A program made the translations under genes and the position numbers. Below, one piece after another: positions 20,694 through 31,267 of a DNA stretch of 64,000 nucleotides (positions within the stretch are counted from its first letter, which is position 1; every line of letters begins with the position of its first letter). Source of the stretch: Mesostigma viride (lineage: Eukaryota > Streptophyta > Mesostigmatophyceae > Mesostigmatales > Mesostigmataceae); contig RPFO01000154.1 of assembly GCA_009746045.1 (NCBI GenBank), positions 2,646,379 to 2,710,378 of the forward strand, in the 5' to 3' direction. The notes below the pieces were generated by a model, which ran no database searches, was not told the DNA's origin, and worked only from the letters and a program-made list of their open reading frames with translations.

Positions 20694-21925
20694 TATGACG
20701 CTCCGGACATCCTCCTCACACTCCGTGATCAAAGTGGGCATGTTTTTGGGTGTCTAGGGTAGCAAAACAGATGTCATTTTGGCTCAGCACTAGCTCAATT
20801 CTCTTTTAGCGTCTACCCAGGTGGCATCACAGGAAAATCAATAACTTGAGCTACGCTTGTCAGAATGAGCTCAAACTTTGTGGTTGTGTTTCCCCCCACT
20901 CAGTGGAATATCGCATGTATGGATGACCCAATCTGATGTGTTAATGATTTGATTTATTTTTTTTGGCTCAAAAAAGTACCCATTTTGCGGGAAAATTAAT
21001 AACTCAAACAAATGTGACCATTTTGGCCATGTAAATAGCCCAGCTTTTAAAAAAGTGGGGGAACTTTGCAGGTATGTATGGGCAGGTCATTTAGACAAGT
21101 GGTTTGTCTTGGGCAAAATATCTCATAAATAGCGTCTTTTTCTATTTTTAGTAGCTCGCCACCGGTGCGTGGTTGGGGGTAGTACCCCCAACAAGTGGTG
21201 GTATGAATGTCCAAACATCATATTTATGGTACCCAATCATCACTAGATGGTTCCCATGTGCATTGGAACTGATACTCACTAAAGTCTGTTTTTCAGGCTT
21301 TTGGACGTGCGAGTCCCCATACGCCCCTTCTCAGGGATGTGTGCTACATGTACTCCCAACGGAGTTATGTTTCAATTTAGTTTCATTTAATTTAATGAAA
21401 TCGACCATTGTTCATAGCAATCAGCTATGAATCATGTGTAGATCTTTCCGGCATGTAGCCGGTCGGCGGTCAGCCGGATGTAAAAGAGCGGTGATCACTG
21501 TCTCGATCCCAGTTAATTCAGTTTGACTTCATCATGGGTCAACCAGTCAGCACTCAGCACCTCCCCGCCTCCGCCACGCCGGCAGGCGGAGTCCAGGGAG
21601 CCACTCACCCTAGCTCAGTCATGAAAACACGCGGTTCGCGGCCGGCCGGCCGGGGCGCCCGCCGCTGGCCTCTGAACTTGCCGGCGCCCGAATTACTCGA
21701 GCATGAGGAAAGCAGAGTGGCGGGCTTTTCCCCAACAGATGGCATGGGCGTGTCGCCACTCGAGATGCGGGTGGTGGCAGCATTTTATCTCGGCCGGCAG
21801 CACGAGGGAAAAAGTCCACTCGTCGAAACGCAACATAACGAAAGGGTTTAACTGCTGGCCCATCCTTGTCTCGCCGGGACAGGCGTTTTAGGGAGCAGAA
21901 TTCATAGCACATTTACCGATATAAT
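20694..21925. other. Intergenic region upstream of dapB
   Basis: No gene recognised. AT-rich to about 21450, then GC-richer with a GGCCGGCCGG run near 21640 before the dapB start. The dapB promoter should lie in the last few hundred bases, but no specific box is convincing. Confidence 0.5.
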
Positions 21926-23956
21926 ATGGCGTCAATTGCAGCTAGAACCTTGAGGGTGCAGTCCACCGCTCCTTGCACGGGCGTAGTCGCAGCAAAGACA
22001 TCCCGTTATACATACGCACATTCTGCATCTCGCCAGTGTGCCGGCGGTGCCTCCTTACCATCTTCTTCGTTTAAGCCGAGTAATTTCGCACTTATCAGGG
22101 AAACCCAGGGGCTGACTGCTGGTCGGAGGAACACTGCCGTGCGCAGGGAGTTGGCGGTTGTGGCAATGGCGGCGTCGGACGTCGCAATTATGATCAACGA
22201 TGCTAGCGGCAAGATGGGCACTTCCATCGCGGAAGCAGTGCTCAGGGCAGGTTACACCCTTGTGCCATACTTCGTGACGGGGCGGCCTGGAGGGCAGCAG
22301 ATTCAGGTAGGATCGGTCAAGCTGCAGGGCGCGCATGTTGAGCAAATGGAGGCCATCACGAAGAAGGCACTCGCAGAGTACCCAGGCCTAATCGTAGTGG
22401 ACTTCACCCTGCCGTCAGCAGTGAATGGTAGGCATATTGCCCTTTCCATTTCCCTATTTCCCTAGTAACTAGTGCAGTGCATATGTGAAGCCTAGAACCC
22501 GTTGACGGTACTTTCTAGGCTGTGGTTTATCCAGCGAAATGTCGCGGATATACGTCACAGTATCCTGAAGTAGACAGCCTTTCTTCGAATGACAAAATAG
22601 AACGCTCTTTCACGATATACACCTTCACGTGAGGTGTTCTTCACGTGGGGACACATTGCTTGTTCGACTTCCGTTGTAACATGCAACTAAATTTTAAAAC
22701 TAGCTTAGAACCTGTTTAAGGGCGAGCTTGCTTTACAAAGGACGCGATGTTCGATATACATCTACATATACATGGTAGGTTATATACAGCATATGTACAT
22801 AGTAAGTATACATCTATAATGTCATTGTAGAATGCCTGGCTTTGCTGGAACATACATAGCTTCATGCGCTGGGCACTTCCGCTCACTTTATGACACCTTG
22901 TACAACTTGTCTGCATTACGAATGAGACCATAGTTTACTTAAAATCACATTGTTCAATCAGCTTGCTTCTTGGAGTTCCCAATGGCTGCTTGCCTTGTTA
23001 TTGTAGCGATGGGAAACCAGCACGAGCCCCTACTCCCTCCGCCCCCCCCTTCCCCTGAAATTCCCTGATTGTCAACCGGGTCTTTGGAATCGGGTCTCTT
23101 TGGGGTTTGATAACCTAACCCAGAAATTGAAGCCTTAAAACCTGAGCCCTAAACCCTGGACCTCCAGCACGATTGGAGACCACCCCCTCTCTGCCCTGCG
23201 AAGCCGCTAGTTGAAAGGTTCCTATGAGACAACAGCATTGCCTCTATAGTAGTATATCACGCCTGTGTTATCAGCAGCAGTATATCACGCCTGTGTTATC
23301 AGCAGTAGTATATCATGCCTGTGTTATCAGCAGTAGTAGATCATGCCTGTGTTATCAATAGTAGTAGATCATGCCCGTGTTATCAATAGTAGTATATCAT
23401 GCCTGTGTTATCAGCAGTAGTATATTACGCCTGTGTTATCAGTAGCAGTATATCATGCCTGTGTTATCAGCAGTAGTATATCATGCCTGTGTTATCAGTA
23501 GCAGTATATCACGCCTGCCACACACCCACACACGCCACCCTGCCCGTTTTGTTCCTTGGGATGCGTTGCGTGTGCGCTCAGGAAACGCCGAGTTCTACGT
23601 GAAGCACGGCCTTCCCTTTGTGATGGGCACCACGGGCGGTGACAGGGAGAAGCTGATGGCGACCGTCAAGAACGCTGGCACGTATGCGGTCATCGCGCCC
23701 AACATGGGCAAGCAGGTGGGCACTGCGTGTTTGTGCTTTTGGTCGTGGATCGCGCCCAACGTGGGCAAGCTGGTGGGCACCGTGCGTTTGTGGTTTTAGT
23801 TGTGATTGGGCTTGGGCAAGCCGGTGGACCGTGTGCTTGTTCTTGTGTACTTGAATGTGGGGCTAGCAGGTGCATGGTGGCAGGTGCATGGTGGCAGGTG
23901 CGTGGTGGCAGGTGCATGGTAGTGCGTGCGCCTGTGTGTGATTGTGTGTGTGCTGT

Positions 23957-24002
<46 letters not shown>

Positions 24003-27000
24003 TGTGCACATGCATGGAAAAGCAAGGGGGTGTGCGCTCTTGCTAATGTTTATGCTTGCTTCTGTGGGCTCAAAGGTGGGGCAGACAGGTGTATGCTTGT
24101 GATTATGCTTGCCCTTGTTTTCGTGCTCGTGTGCGCGTGCGCGGGGGGGGGGGGGGGGGGGGAGAGGGGGGGGGGGATGTTGTGTGTTTTGTGTGTGTGC
24201 GCGTGGGTGCTGGCATGTCGTGTGTGTGCGTGTGTGTGTTCGTCTGAGCACATTTTCCCGTGCCTTGGCTCTGCGTGGAGCTCCCGTGTGTGCAACAAGC
24301 GGCACAGGCTGTGTGTATATGTATGTTACGTCGCTGTGAATGCTGGGTGCGCGTCCGTTGCCACTGTCTCATTTTTTGTGCAGGCCTGCTGCGCTGTGTG
24401 GGGCCTATCTCTTGGCAGATCTCACTGCTGAAGGGCTGTGCCTGTTGCCGGCTCCGTTTCCCCCCTCTTCATGGCCCCTCTTCTTCGCACAGTTTCTTGC
24501 GCCATCCTTTCCTCCATTTCCCTTCATCCAATGTCCCTCATCCCAAATTTAGTTCCTCCAACGTCCACCTTCCTTCTGGCCCTCGCCACAATGGCCTGGA
24601 ACTCCCTTGCCCCCAAATCATGCTCCGTTTCCATTAGTCCAATCATTCGTCCCACTCGCCCCAATCGTCGCGTCCCGCTCCGCTGTAACGTTCTTGTTTC
24701 CCGCGCACTGGTCCTTGTGCCCAACCACACATGCCCCATGCCCAGATCGTCGCGTTTCAGGCCGCCATGGAGAACCTGGGCAGGGAGTTCCCAGGGTCCT
24801 TCTCGGGCTACAAGCTGAGGGTAAGCCACACATCACTCCCCCCACACCTTTTTTTTCTCTCTTCGCCTCCGCCCCCCCCCCCCCCCCCCTCCTGCAAATC
24901 GTGGAGTCAAACGATCTTTATCCCCTGGCAACACTGATCACTCCTCCTCGTGCCCCCTGTTGGGATGTGTTAAACATGATACCCCTCAGGTTGTCAAGCA
25001 CCAATTATTGGCCACCTTGCACTCTTGTTTGTGTGCCTTCATTTGCCCCCCTTTTGCTTTATTAATATCTCATCCCCCCAGGTCGTCGAGTCGCACCTTG
25101 CGTGCTCGCACCGTCACTCACCCACATTGTTCCTTACTTAACATTGAACCCCGTCCCCCCCCCCCCACCCCCACCCCCACCCCAGGTCGTTGAGTCGCAC
25201 CAGGCGACCAAGGTGGACACCTCGGGCACCGCGAAGGCCGTCGTCGCATCGCTGCAGAAGCTGGGGCTGGACTTTGATATGGAGCAGGTAGGGTGGAAGG
25301 GGGCGGGGGTGGATGTTTATGACTTGGAGTACTTTGTTTTTTTGGGGGGGGGAGGAAACTTAAACGTGGAGCAGGTATAAAGGGGTGGAGAGGGGGAAGG
25401 GGGGACTTTGATGCGGAGCAGGTTTTGTGGGTGGGGTGGGGGGGTGGGGGTGGAAAGTGGGGAGGGGGGACTTTGATGCGGAGCAGGTTTTGTGGGTGGG
25501 GTGGGGGAACTTTGAGGTTGAGCAGATGGGCGGCGGGAAAGCGAAGGTTTGAATCCTCTCGTTCCCACCAATTTTATAGTAGTATATAGGCATTTCAAGG
25601 AATCCAGAAGAAGGGGAAGCGGTGTGGGGGGGCGTTGGTTGCAGCAGGTACAAGAAGGGGGGGGGGGAATACCTTGATGCTTGATGCGGAGCAGGTACTT
25701 TGTGGGAGCAGGGTTGGAGCAAGTACTGAATGGAGGGGAGGGAGGGGGTCGCCCTATCAATTCCTATGACTGCTCTCGTCGCAGATCAAGATGATGTACA
25801 CCGAGTAGGAGCAGCTGTTGCGATAGTACCTCGAATATATCTTAATGCGGTACGGTTCGCTGATCTAACACCGCCCTTGTTTTCCGCATCGGCGATCCGC
25901 ACCGAACAGTAGCAGCAGCCATGACCTCGCGTCTCTCTTACAGTGGTTAACTGATTACTTGTTTAAATTCATTTTCACTGCCTTTACTTGTGATCAAGAT
26001 GACCTGTATGGAGAAGCAGCTGGCAGCATCGTCCCGCTATTCATACTGTCCTGCCATACTTACAGGTAGCCCCATTTACACAACGACTGCTCTCCTCTCA
26101 GACTCAGATGGTTCGCACTGAGGAGGAGCTGCTGCTAACACCGCTCGTCATTCTCTATGATGTGGACAATTGTGCTTGGCTTCCTTTCGAACGTCGCTGG
26201 TCTCAGATCGAGATGGTGCGCACAGAGAAGGAGCAGCTGGCGCTGGGCGTTCCCAAGGAGGCGCTCAACGGGCACGCGTTCCACACCTACTACCTGACGT
26301 CACCGGACGGCAGCGTGGACATCCGCTTCACGCACAATGTGGTCGGTCGTGACGTGTATGCCGAGGGAGCGGTCGACGCGTGCGTGTTCCTCAAGGACAA
26401 GGTGGGTGGAATAGGGTGGGTTTTCTTTGGTTGTAGTTAGTAGCGGGCGACGCGGGCGTGTTCCTCAAGGACAAGGTGGGTGGAATAGGGTGAATTTTCT
26501 TTGGTTGTAGCCAGTAGCGGTCGATGCGCGCGTGCTCCTGAAGGACAAGGTGGGTGGAATAGGGCGGGTTTTCTTTGGTAAGTTTGGTTGTAGTTAGTAG
26601 CGGTTGACGCGTGCGTGTTCCTCAAGGACAAGGTGGGTGGAATAGGGTGAATTTTCTTTGGTTGTAGTTAGTTTAATTCTTTATTGTAGCGAGGGTTTTT
26701 TATTATAATAGTTAGGGGGCTGGGCCTCCACTTGTCCAAGGGATTGGGCCAGCGGTCTTAGATAGGGGCCTGCACTTGTCAAATGGGCTGGGCCAGTGCA
26801 GTTAGGTTGGGCGAGTACTTGTCAAAGGGTTTGGGCTAGGAGTCGTACCTAGGGTTTGGGCCAGCAGTTGTAGATAGAGGGTTGGGGCAGCAGCTATAGT
26901 TGGGGGGGTGGGCCAGCGCTTGTCTCACTAGGGCAGCGTGTGTGGATTGCAAGGCTCTTGCTAGTGGAGGGGGAAGGATCTCGCTCATGATTTTCTTATC

Positions 27001-28981
27001 GTAACGGGGGTTGGGGCCTGCACTTGTCTAGGGCGCGGTACGTGCATGTGTCTTCCTGTAGGGCAAGGTTGGTGGAAAGTAGGGGGAGTGGGGGGGGCAG
27101 GGGGCAGGGTGGAATTGTGAGGCCTTTTTTTAGGCCAGCAGAACTAGTAGAGTTCCGGTAATTGACGGGTGCTTCTAGTCTGATCAGACGAGCCAGGATC
27201 ATCTCGCAAGGATGCCTCAAGGTTCATATACCTGGATCCAGATGAGATACAGTTTCTCATCACACAGTTCTCATTATCCGATGAGACGTTAAGGGCAGGC
27301 CTGCAATCTGGAGAATCTGGACCATGAACCCTCGAGACTGCTGTAATCTTCTCCGCGTTTGTCGAGTCGTTCAGGATTATGGAGAGGGATGGAGTTGGAA
27401 ATGTGTAGCCTTGTATTTGCTGCGTTCTGATCTGACGACAATTGCATTGTGTTACACGAGCTAGTAGTACTCAAGGAAAGGTGTCTTGCATGGACCTGTC
27501 TAGGTCGATAGGTCGAGCGAGGGGGGTGCTCGAAACATAGATATCAGACACTATCGCTGAAAAAGGTTGGCCCTTGGACCCTACCTACCTAGCTTTCGGG
27601 CGCTTGACATAGCAAAGCCTTGTGAAGCCAAGAGTTCTGGGGGTCGAGATAGGGAGCAATATCGAGGAGACAACCAGCGCAGGCATATACAATCAGCTCT
27701 GCAAGCTCTATCGTTTGAGCATATTGGTGTATGGCTGGCCTGCGCTGGTTGTGTCCTTGATATTGGTGTATGATAAAATTCCGATTTTCTAGAATGGGTC
27801 ATTGGACGGCGTGACGCGATCTCGGCACGGCGCGGCGATGAAGAGCCAAAGCCTTGTAGTGGTGGCAGATGGCAGCATACTTCCGTACCTAGGGGCAGCA
27901 CCATCCTGCGGGCAACCCCCCCCCCTCCCCCACCCCCCCCTTCTATGGTACCTGCCAAAATGTGGACTTCAGGTTTGGTTTCAGCTCGCCAAGTGCTATC
28001 AGTTTGTCCGTCAAACCGTTTCAAGATTCCGACCATGCAGGGAGCTAGGAGAAAATCCAAGTGTTTTGTTGTAAGAAAAACATATCGGCCCCGCACCCTA
28101 CCTCCCTACCCTTAAAGTTAACGTTTTTTGAGGCTCTGTAACTTCTAGCCTAGGTACCCCCTGGGGTTGCGACCTGTGACAAACATGCTTGTTTTCGCAA
28201 GATCTACTCAAATTCAGCGTTGTAAAATTTCTTGTTTTCAAGCACCCCCCTCGGGTCGAGTGTTCTATTTTTGTTTGTTTATACTAGTTAGGCTCGAAAC
28301 ACACGCCCTGATCAAGCAAGCTGTTTCTATGTCATCTAGTCGCTCTACACGTAAGCCAGCCATAATTTCAATGCGCAAGGCTAACACATTTCCATCTCCA
28401 TGCCTATTCATCATCCTGAACGACTCGAAAACGCGGACAAGATAATGGCCGGCTCGAGCTACCATGATCCGGATTCTCCCGATTTCTGGCCTGCGCTGGT
28501 TGTCTCCTTGATACTGTTTCTCGTCACAGGCGTGGGCAGGTCATTTCGAATGCTGTTTCTTCATGACAAGGGGTTTTCATCTTGCTTGTACCAAAGGGTT
28601 TAGACATTTTGTCTTGCAATGATGTCTTTCATCATGGGGCGCATCAAGGGTGGCTGCTGACACGAATTTGCGCACTGCCTTGTTGCCATGCCCGATGCGC
28701 TGCGTGGACAACACGTCTCGCGACTGTTTGAGAGTCTCTGGCATTGGGACGGCGCATCAAGATGAACGGGCATGGGTTAGCTGGTGTCAGGGGTGTGAGT
28801 GAGGTGTAGCAGTCCTTGGGATCCTTCAATTACACACGTCAATGGGATGAAACTCACGTTTGTCCATTTCTTATGTCGTTCCACAACCATGCTTCTGGTT
28901 GGGTTTGGGCAGATCCAAAAGAAGGACCCGAAGAAGCTCTACGACATGTTTGACATCCTGCGCTCGGGCATGATGCGCTAA
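21926..28981 (+). CDS. dapB: 4-hydroxy-tetrahydrodipicolinate reductase, plant-type, plastid
   Basis: This NAD(P)H-dependent enzyme catalyses the second committed step of lysine synthesis (diaminopimelate route) in the plastid stroma. Six exons with matching phases: 21926-22427, 23582-23715, 24746-24820, 25186-25287, 26207-26401, 28913-28981; 358 residues. Residues 1-80 are Ser/Ala/Arg-rich and look like a transit peptide. The nucleotide-binding loop is INDASGKMG (about 90-98). VVDFTLPSAVNGNAEFYVKHG and PFVMGTTGGDREKL follow, then the substrate loop ESHQATKVDTSGTA (about 240-253), FHTYYLTSPDGSVDIRF, and the C-terminal LYDMFDILRSGMMR. It aligns across its length with land-plant DapB, not the bacterial form. 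Introns 2-5 contain decayed tandem copies of the adjacent splice junctions. AATAAA occurs about 70 bp after the stop. Confidence 0.95.
23247..23515. repeat. 28-bp minisatellite in dapB intron 1
   Basis: About nine to ten copies of a unit containing TATATCACGCCTGTGTTATC with CAGCAGTAG or CAATAGTAG spacers, ending 65 bp before the exon 2 acceptor. Confidence 0.93.
23692..23850 (+). repeat. Donor-side echo array, dapB exon 2
   Basis: The true exon end ATCGCGCCCAACATGGGCAAGCAG|GTGGGCAC (junction 23715) is followed 57 bp later by ATCGCGCCCAACGTGGGC...CTG|GTGGGCACC, and about 51 bp after that by a weaker TTGGGCAAGCCG|GTGGACC. The intronic copies carry usable-looking donors. Confidence 0.88.
23942..24000. 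repeat. (GT)n microsatellite
   Basis: About 20 TG units in dapB intron 2, followed at 24142-24176 by an almost pure G run. Confidence 0.95.
24897..25185 (+). repeat. Acceptor-side echo array, dapB exon 4
   Basis: The true acceptor and exon start are CCCCAG|GTCGTTGAGTCGCACCAGG (junction 25185). Upstream copies have junctions at 25081 (CCCCAG|GTCGTCGAGTCGCACC), 24989 (CCTCAG|GTTGTCAAGCACC) and about 24897 (GCAA|ATCGTGGAGTC, AG lost). Spacings are 104, 92 and 92 bp, and identity to the exon falls with distance. Confidence 0.85.
25270..25730 (+). repeat. Donor-side echo array, dapB exon 4
   Basis: The true exon end GGACTTTGATATGGAGCAG|GTAGGG (junction 25287) recurs with GAGCAG|GT junctions at 25374, 25421, 25486 and 25694. 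A donor-less copy lies at 25525 and weaker ones near 25647 and 25710. The copies at 25421 and 25486 keep ACTTTGATGCGGAGCAGGTT almost intact. Confidence 0.85.
25784..26206 (+). repeat. Acceptor-side echo array, dapB exon 5 (about 105-bp period)
   Basis: The true junction is 26206 (CTCAG|ATCGAGATGGTGCGCACAG). Copies lie at 26101, 25992, 25887 and 25784, giving spacings of 105, 109, 105 and 103 bp. The most distal reads CGCAG|ATCAAGATGATGTACACCG followed by an in-frame TAG. Two middle copies have lost the AG. Upstream pyrimidine-rich words (GACTGCTCTC) are also repeated, so the whole intron end plus exon start was the duplicated unit. Confidence 0.88.
26372..26672 (+). repeat. Donor-side echo array, dapB exon 5
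   Basis: Four copies of GTTCCTCAAGGACAAG|GTGG with downstream GAATAGGGTG...TTTTCTTTGGTTGTAG. Junctions are at 26401 (true), 26475, 26549 and 26632, spaced 74, 74 and 83 bp. This is the least decayed array in the window; donors are intact in all four. Confidence 0.95.
27294..27420 (-). mobile_element. Family B tail fragment (inverted, diverged)
   Basis: The reverse complement carries CTGAACGACTCGACAAACGC, CTCGAGGGTTCATGGTCCAG and CAGGCCTGC, aligning with the B tails at 20396 and 47655. It lies in dapB intron 5. Confidence 0.7.
27655..27776. mobile_element. Two minimal family B 3' ends in inverted orientation
   Basis: GGAGACAACCAGCGCAGGC (minus orientation) at about 27668 and GCCTGCGCTGGTTGTGTCC (plus) at about 27739 form an inverted pair. 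The second is flanked by the direct repeat ATATTGGTGTATG on both sides, as expected for an independent insertion truncated to about 27 bp. Confidence 0.65.
28288..28510 (+). mobile_element. Family B tail, 5'-truncated copy
   Basis: Shares CACACGCCCTGATCAAGCA, CTGAACGACTCGAAAACGCG and the terminal GGCCTGCGCTGGTTGTCTCC with the copies at 20396 and 47655. No coding part. It lies in dapB intron 5. Confidence 0.85.
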
Positions 28982-31267
28982 ATACGACAAACTGGTTACT
29001 GGCCCCATGGTAATGGGGCAGCCACACTGCATCATTAAGGCAAATAATCAATAAAGCATTCCTTGAATGGTGGTTGCAATGGGATGTTGCCGTCATCAAC
29101 CGCCGAGTGAATAAAGCCTGGACACAGCATTTGTATTCTTACAGCTCTGCAATGTTCAACTACGACACGATGCAAGCTCGCTTGATACCCGGTTAGTATG
29201 AGCTATGCCTACCTTTTCCGGACCTTCCGGACCCAGCCGTGGTAGGCCAGCTTCACAGTTCGATACCTAGTATCGAGTGGACACGTGCAGTACATTAATT
29301 AATTAATTAGACTCGTGCTCCCGTTGGGGAGTCACGGAGCATTAACCCCGATGGATGGATGGGTGGGTGCAAACATTCCTACCGGTCTAAGCTATCTACA
29401 TCTGCTACCTACGACATCTATCTAACAGCAACTAACTACAACATCTATCTATACAGCATCACGTGGCCCGTGCAGTACATATACTCCTATACATACCACT
29501 CTCACGCATATTGATGATGCAGACGATATTTGTCTAAACTTTTGTGTAATTATTTTTCTAATGAGATTAGCATAGTACTCCGTGGCATGCCTTTGCGCAT
29601 GACACGCAAGTACTTACTTACTTACTTACTCTCACGCAGTAGATCTATCTAGCGCTAGCACAACTTCCAAGTTACTTGCACCAAATTTGAGTCTTAACTC
29701 TACAATCGCGGCGTAACTTGGATTGAACATGCATATATGCATGCATTGATCCAGGGATGCTTGTCTCACTTATATAATCTTCATGTAATCTTAAGTGTCT
29801 ATTAATCAATAATATGAATTAATTGATCTTAAGTGAGAGAACTATGCCTGGACGCATGGGGATCCAACGCCATCTATTAAATGAAATCTTCCAATAAAAA
29901 TATAACAGGCATCGCAGCCGACGTTCAGTTGAGCTGTTGAATGGCCAGCTAGCCAAGCTACCGAGTGAAATGAATTTTATTACTCCGGCCAGGTACTTCC
30001 TTCTTGGAAATTAGCTTGTTTTCCTAGCAAAAGTACAAGGGTGCGGGGCAGGCACCTTTCAATTCATGCTAGACCCGACTGAGGAAAGCAGGGTTAACAT
30101 TCCTTTTTTGTTTTGCACTCGGCCATGTGCGGTGTTTTCAACTTCCGGAACAACTGTCAACTGACTCGGCCACCGCGTGGCTTAAGTATATCAAGGAGAC
30201 TTAAGTATATAGCCATACTATAAAACTTGGGCCCGGAATGGCCACGTGTGGGTGACGCCCAATTAGGGGCTTTCGTCTAACCCTCCTTGGTGCAGCGAAG
30301 TGATTCCCCGGTGCAGAAACTAAAAGTAAATAGGCGCGGCGCAACCGGGCCAATATTATAGCGAAGTGGGCGTATTTGTCTCACTTAGCATGTAATGAGG
30401 CCCCTGCTCAGTGCCCACAGCTCACTGCGCGCGATATGACACGGCCCACTGGCCAGCACTAGCTCAGCTCACCAGCGGGCCCGCATCGGCCAGCCAGCAG
30501 TGCTCAGCCCAGCATGCCCGCACCCTGCAAGGCTGCAACTTCAGCGCCACCTGCGTACTAATTAATTAATTAGTCTGGTGTCCCTGTTGGGGGACCACGG
30601 AGCACTGCGACCTTACTAGGGCGGTTTGTGGCGGAAGGGTGGCAGACGAGTGTTCTGACACAGCCAATTGTGGCGTCAGCTGTAGTAGGGTCGACTTACA
30701 TGCACGGCCACTCTGTGGCAGACGGAAACGACAAAGTAGAACGGCACCGCCAAATTGTGGCATATGGACCCCCTTGCCAAAGTGCATGGCACCGCCAGAA
30801 ATCACCAAATTTGGTGCTACACCGCCGCAATTGGCGGCAAAACGCCACTAATAGAAAAACTGGAGGTAAGTAAGTAAGTAAGTACTTGCGTGTCATGCGC
30901 AAAGGCATGCCACCGAGTACTATGCTAATCTCATTAGAAAAATAATTACACAAAAGTTTAAACAAATATCGTCTGCATCATCTCCCAACCGTTAAGCACT
31001 AGATGGGGATGTAATCCTCATCCGAGCTGTCCTCTACTGTAATGGCAGACGAGGCGGTAGTGTAGCGGCTATCCTCAGGACCACTGGAGGAAAGTCTTGG
31101 AAAGGCAACTTAATATGTCCATGGTTTCACAAGGCACATGCCTTGAGGAGCAGAAGCCCATATTGCTGGGATCGGTACATATGTATCATAGATATATATA
31201 TCATAGTATGGTTACAGCACATACTATGACAACAACAGCCTATCTTCCCTACCCGCTGTCCCAATTA
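28982..31267. other. Intergenic region between convergent dapB and TBC1D19-like genes
   Basis: No gene recognised. It holds fragments of small repeat families. An inverted A end (GGGGAGTCACGGAGCATTAA) lies near 29325 and family D (CGTGGCATGCCTTTGCGCAT, TACTTACTTACTT) lies at 29500-29632. A variant A end is near 30590 and an inverted D copy is at 30864-31030. Confidence 0.6.
29296..29632. mobile_element. Repeat with A-type end and D-type end
   Basis: It begins with TTAATTAATTAATTAGACTC and the A terminal sequence, continues through GATGGATGG and a TATCTA-rich middle, and ends GCGCATGACACGCAAGTACTTACTTACTTACTT. The two end types occur together again at 48880-49352, so they may be parts of one non-autonomous element. 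Confidence 0.55.

Noticed and set aside
21534-21851. 105-codon frame upstream of dapB
   Set aside because: GC-rich chance frame with an equally open opposite strand; no conserved features.
23247-23515. Possible CRISPR-like array (regular 28-bp repeats)
   Set aside because: Repeats are contiguous with no unique spacers, in a eukaryotic intron; an ordinary minisatellite.
25784-26120. Echo copies as real alternative exons of dapB
   Set aside because: Copies lack donors, some lack AG, and one has an in-frame stop; they are better explained as decayed duplicates. RNA could still show occasional use.
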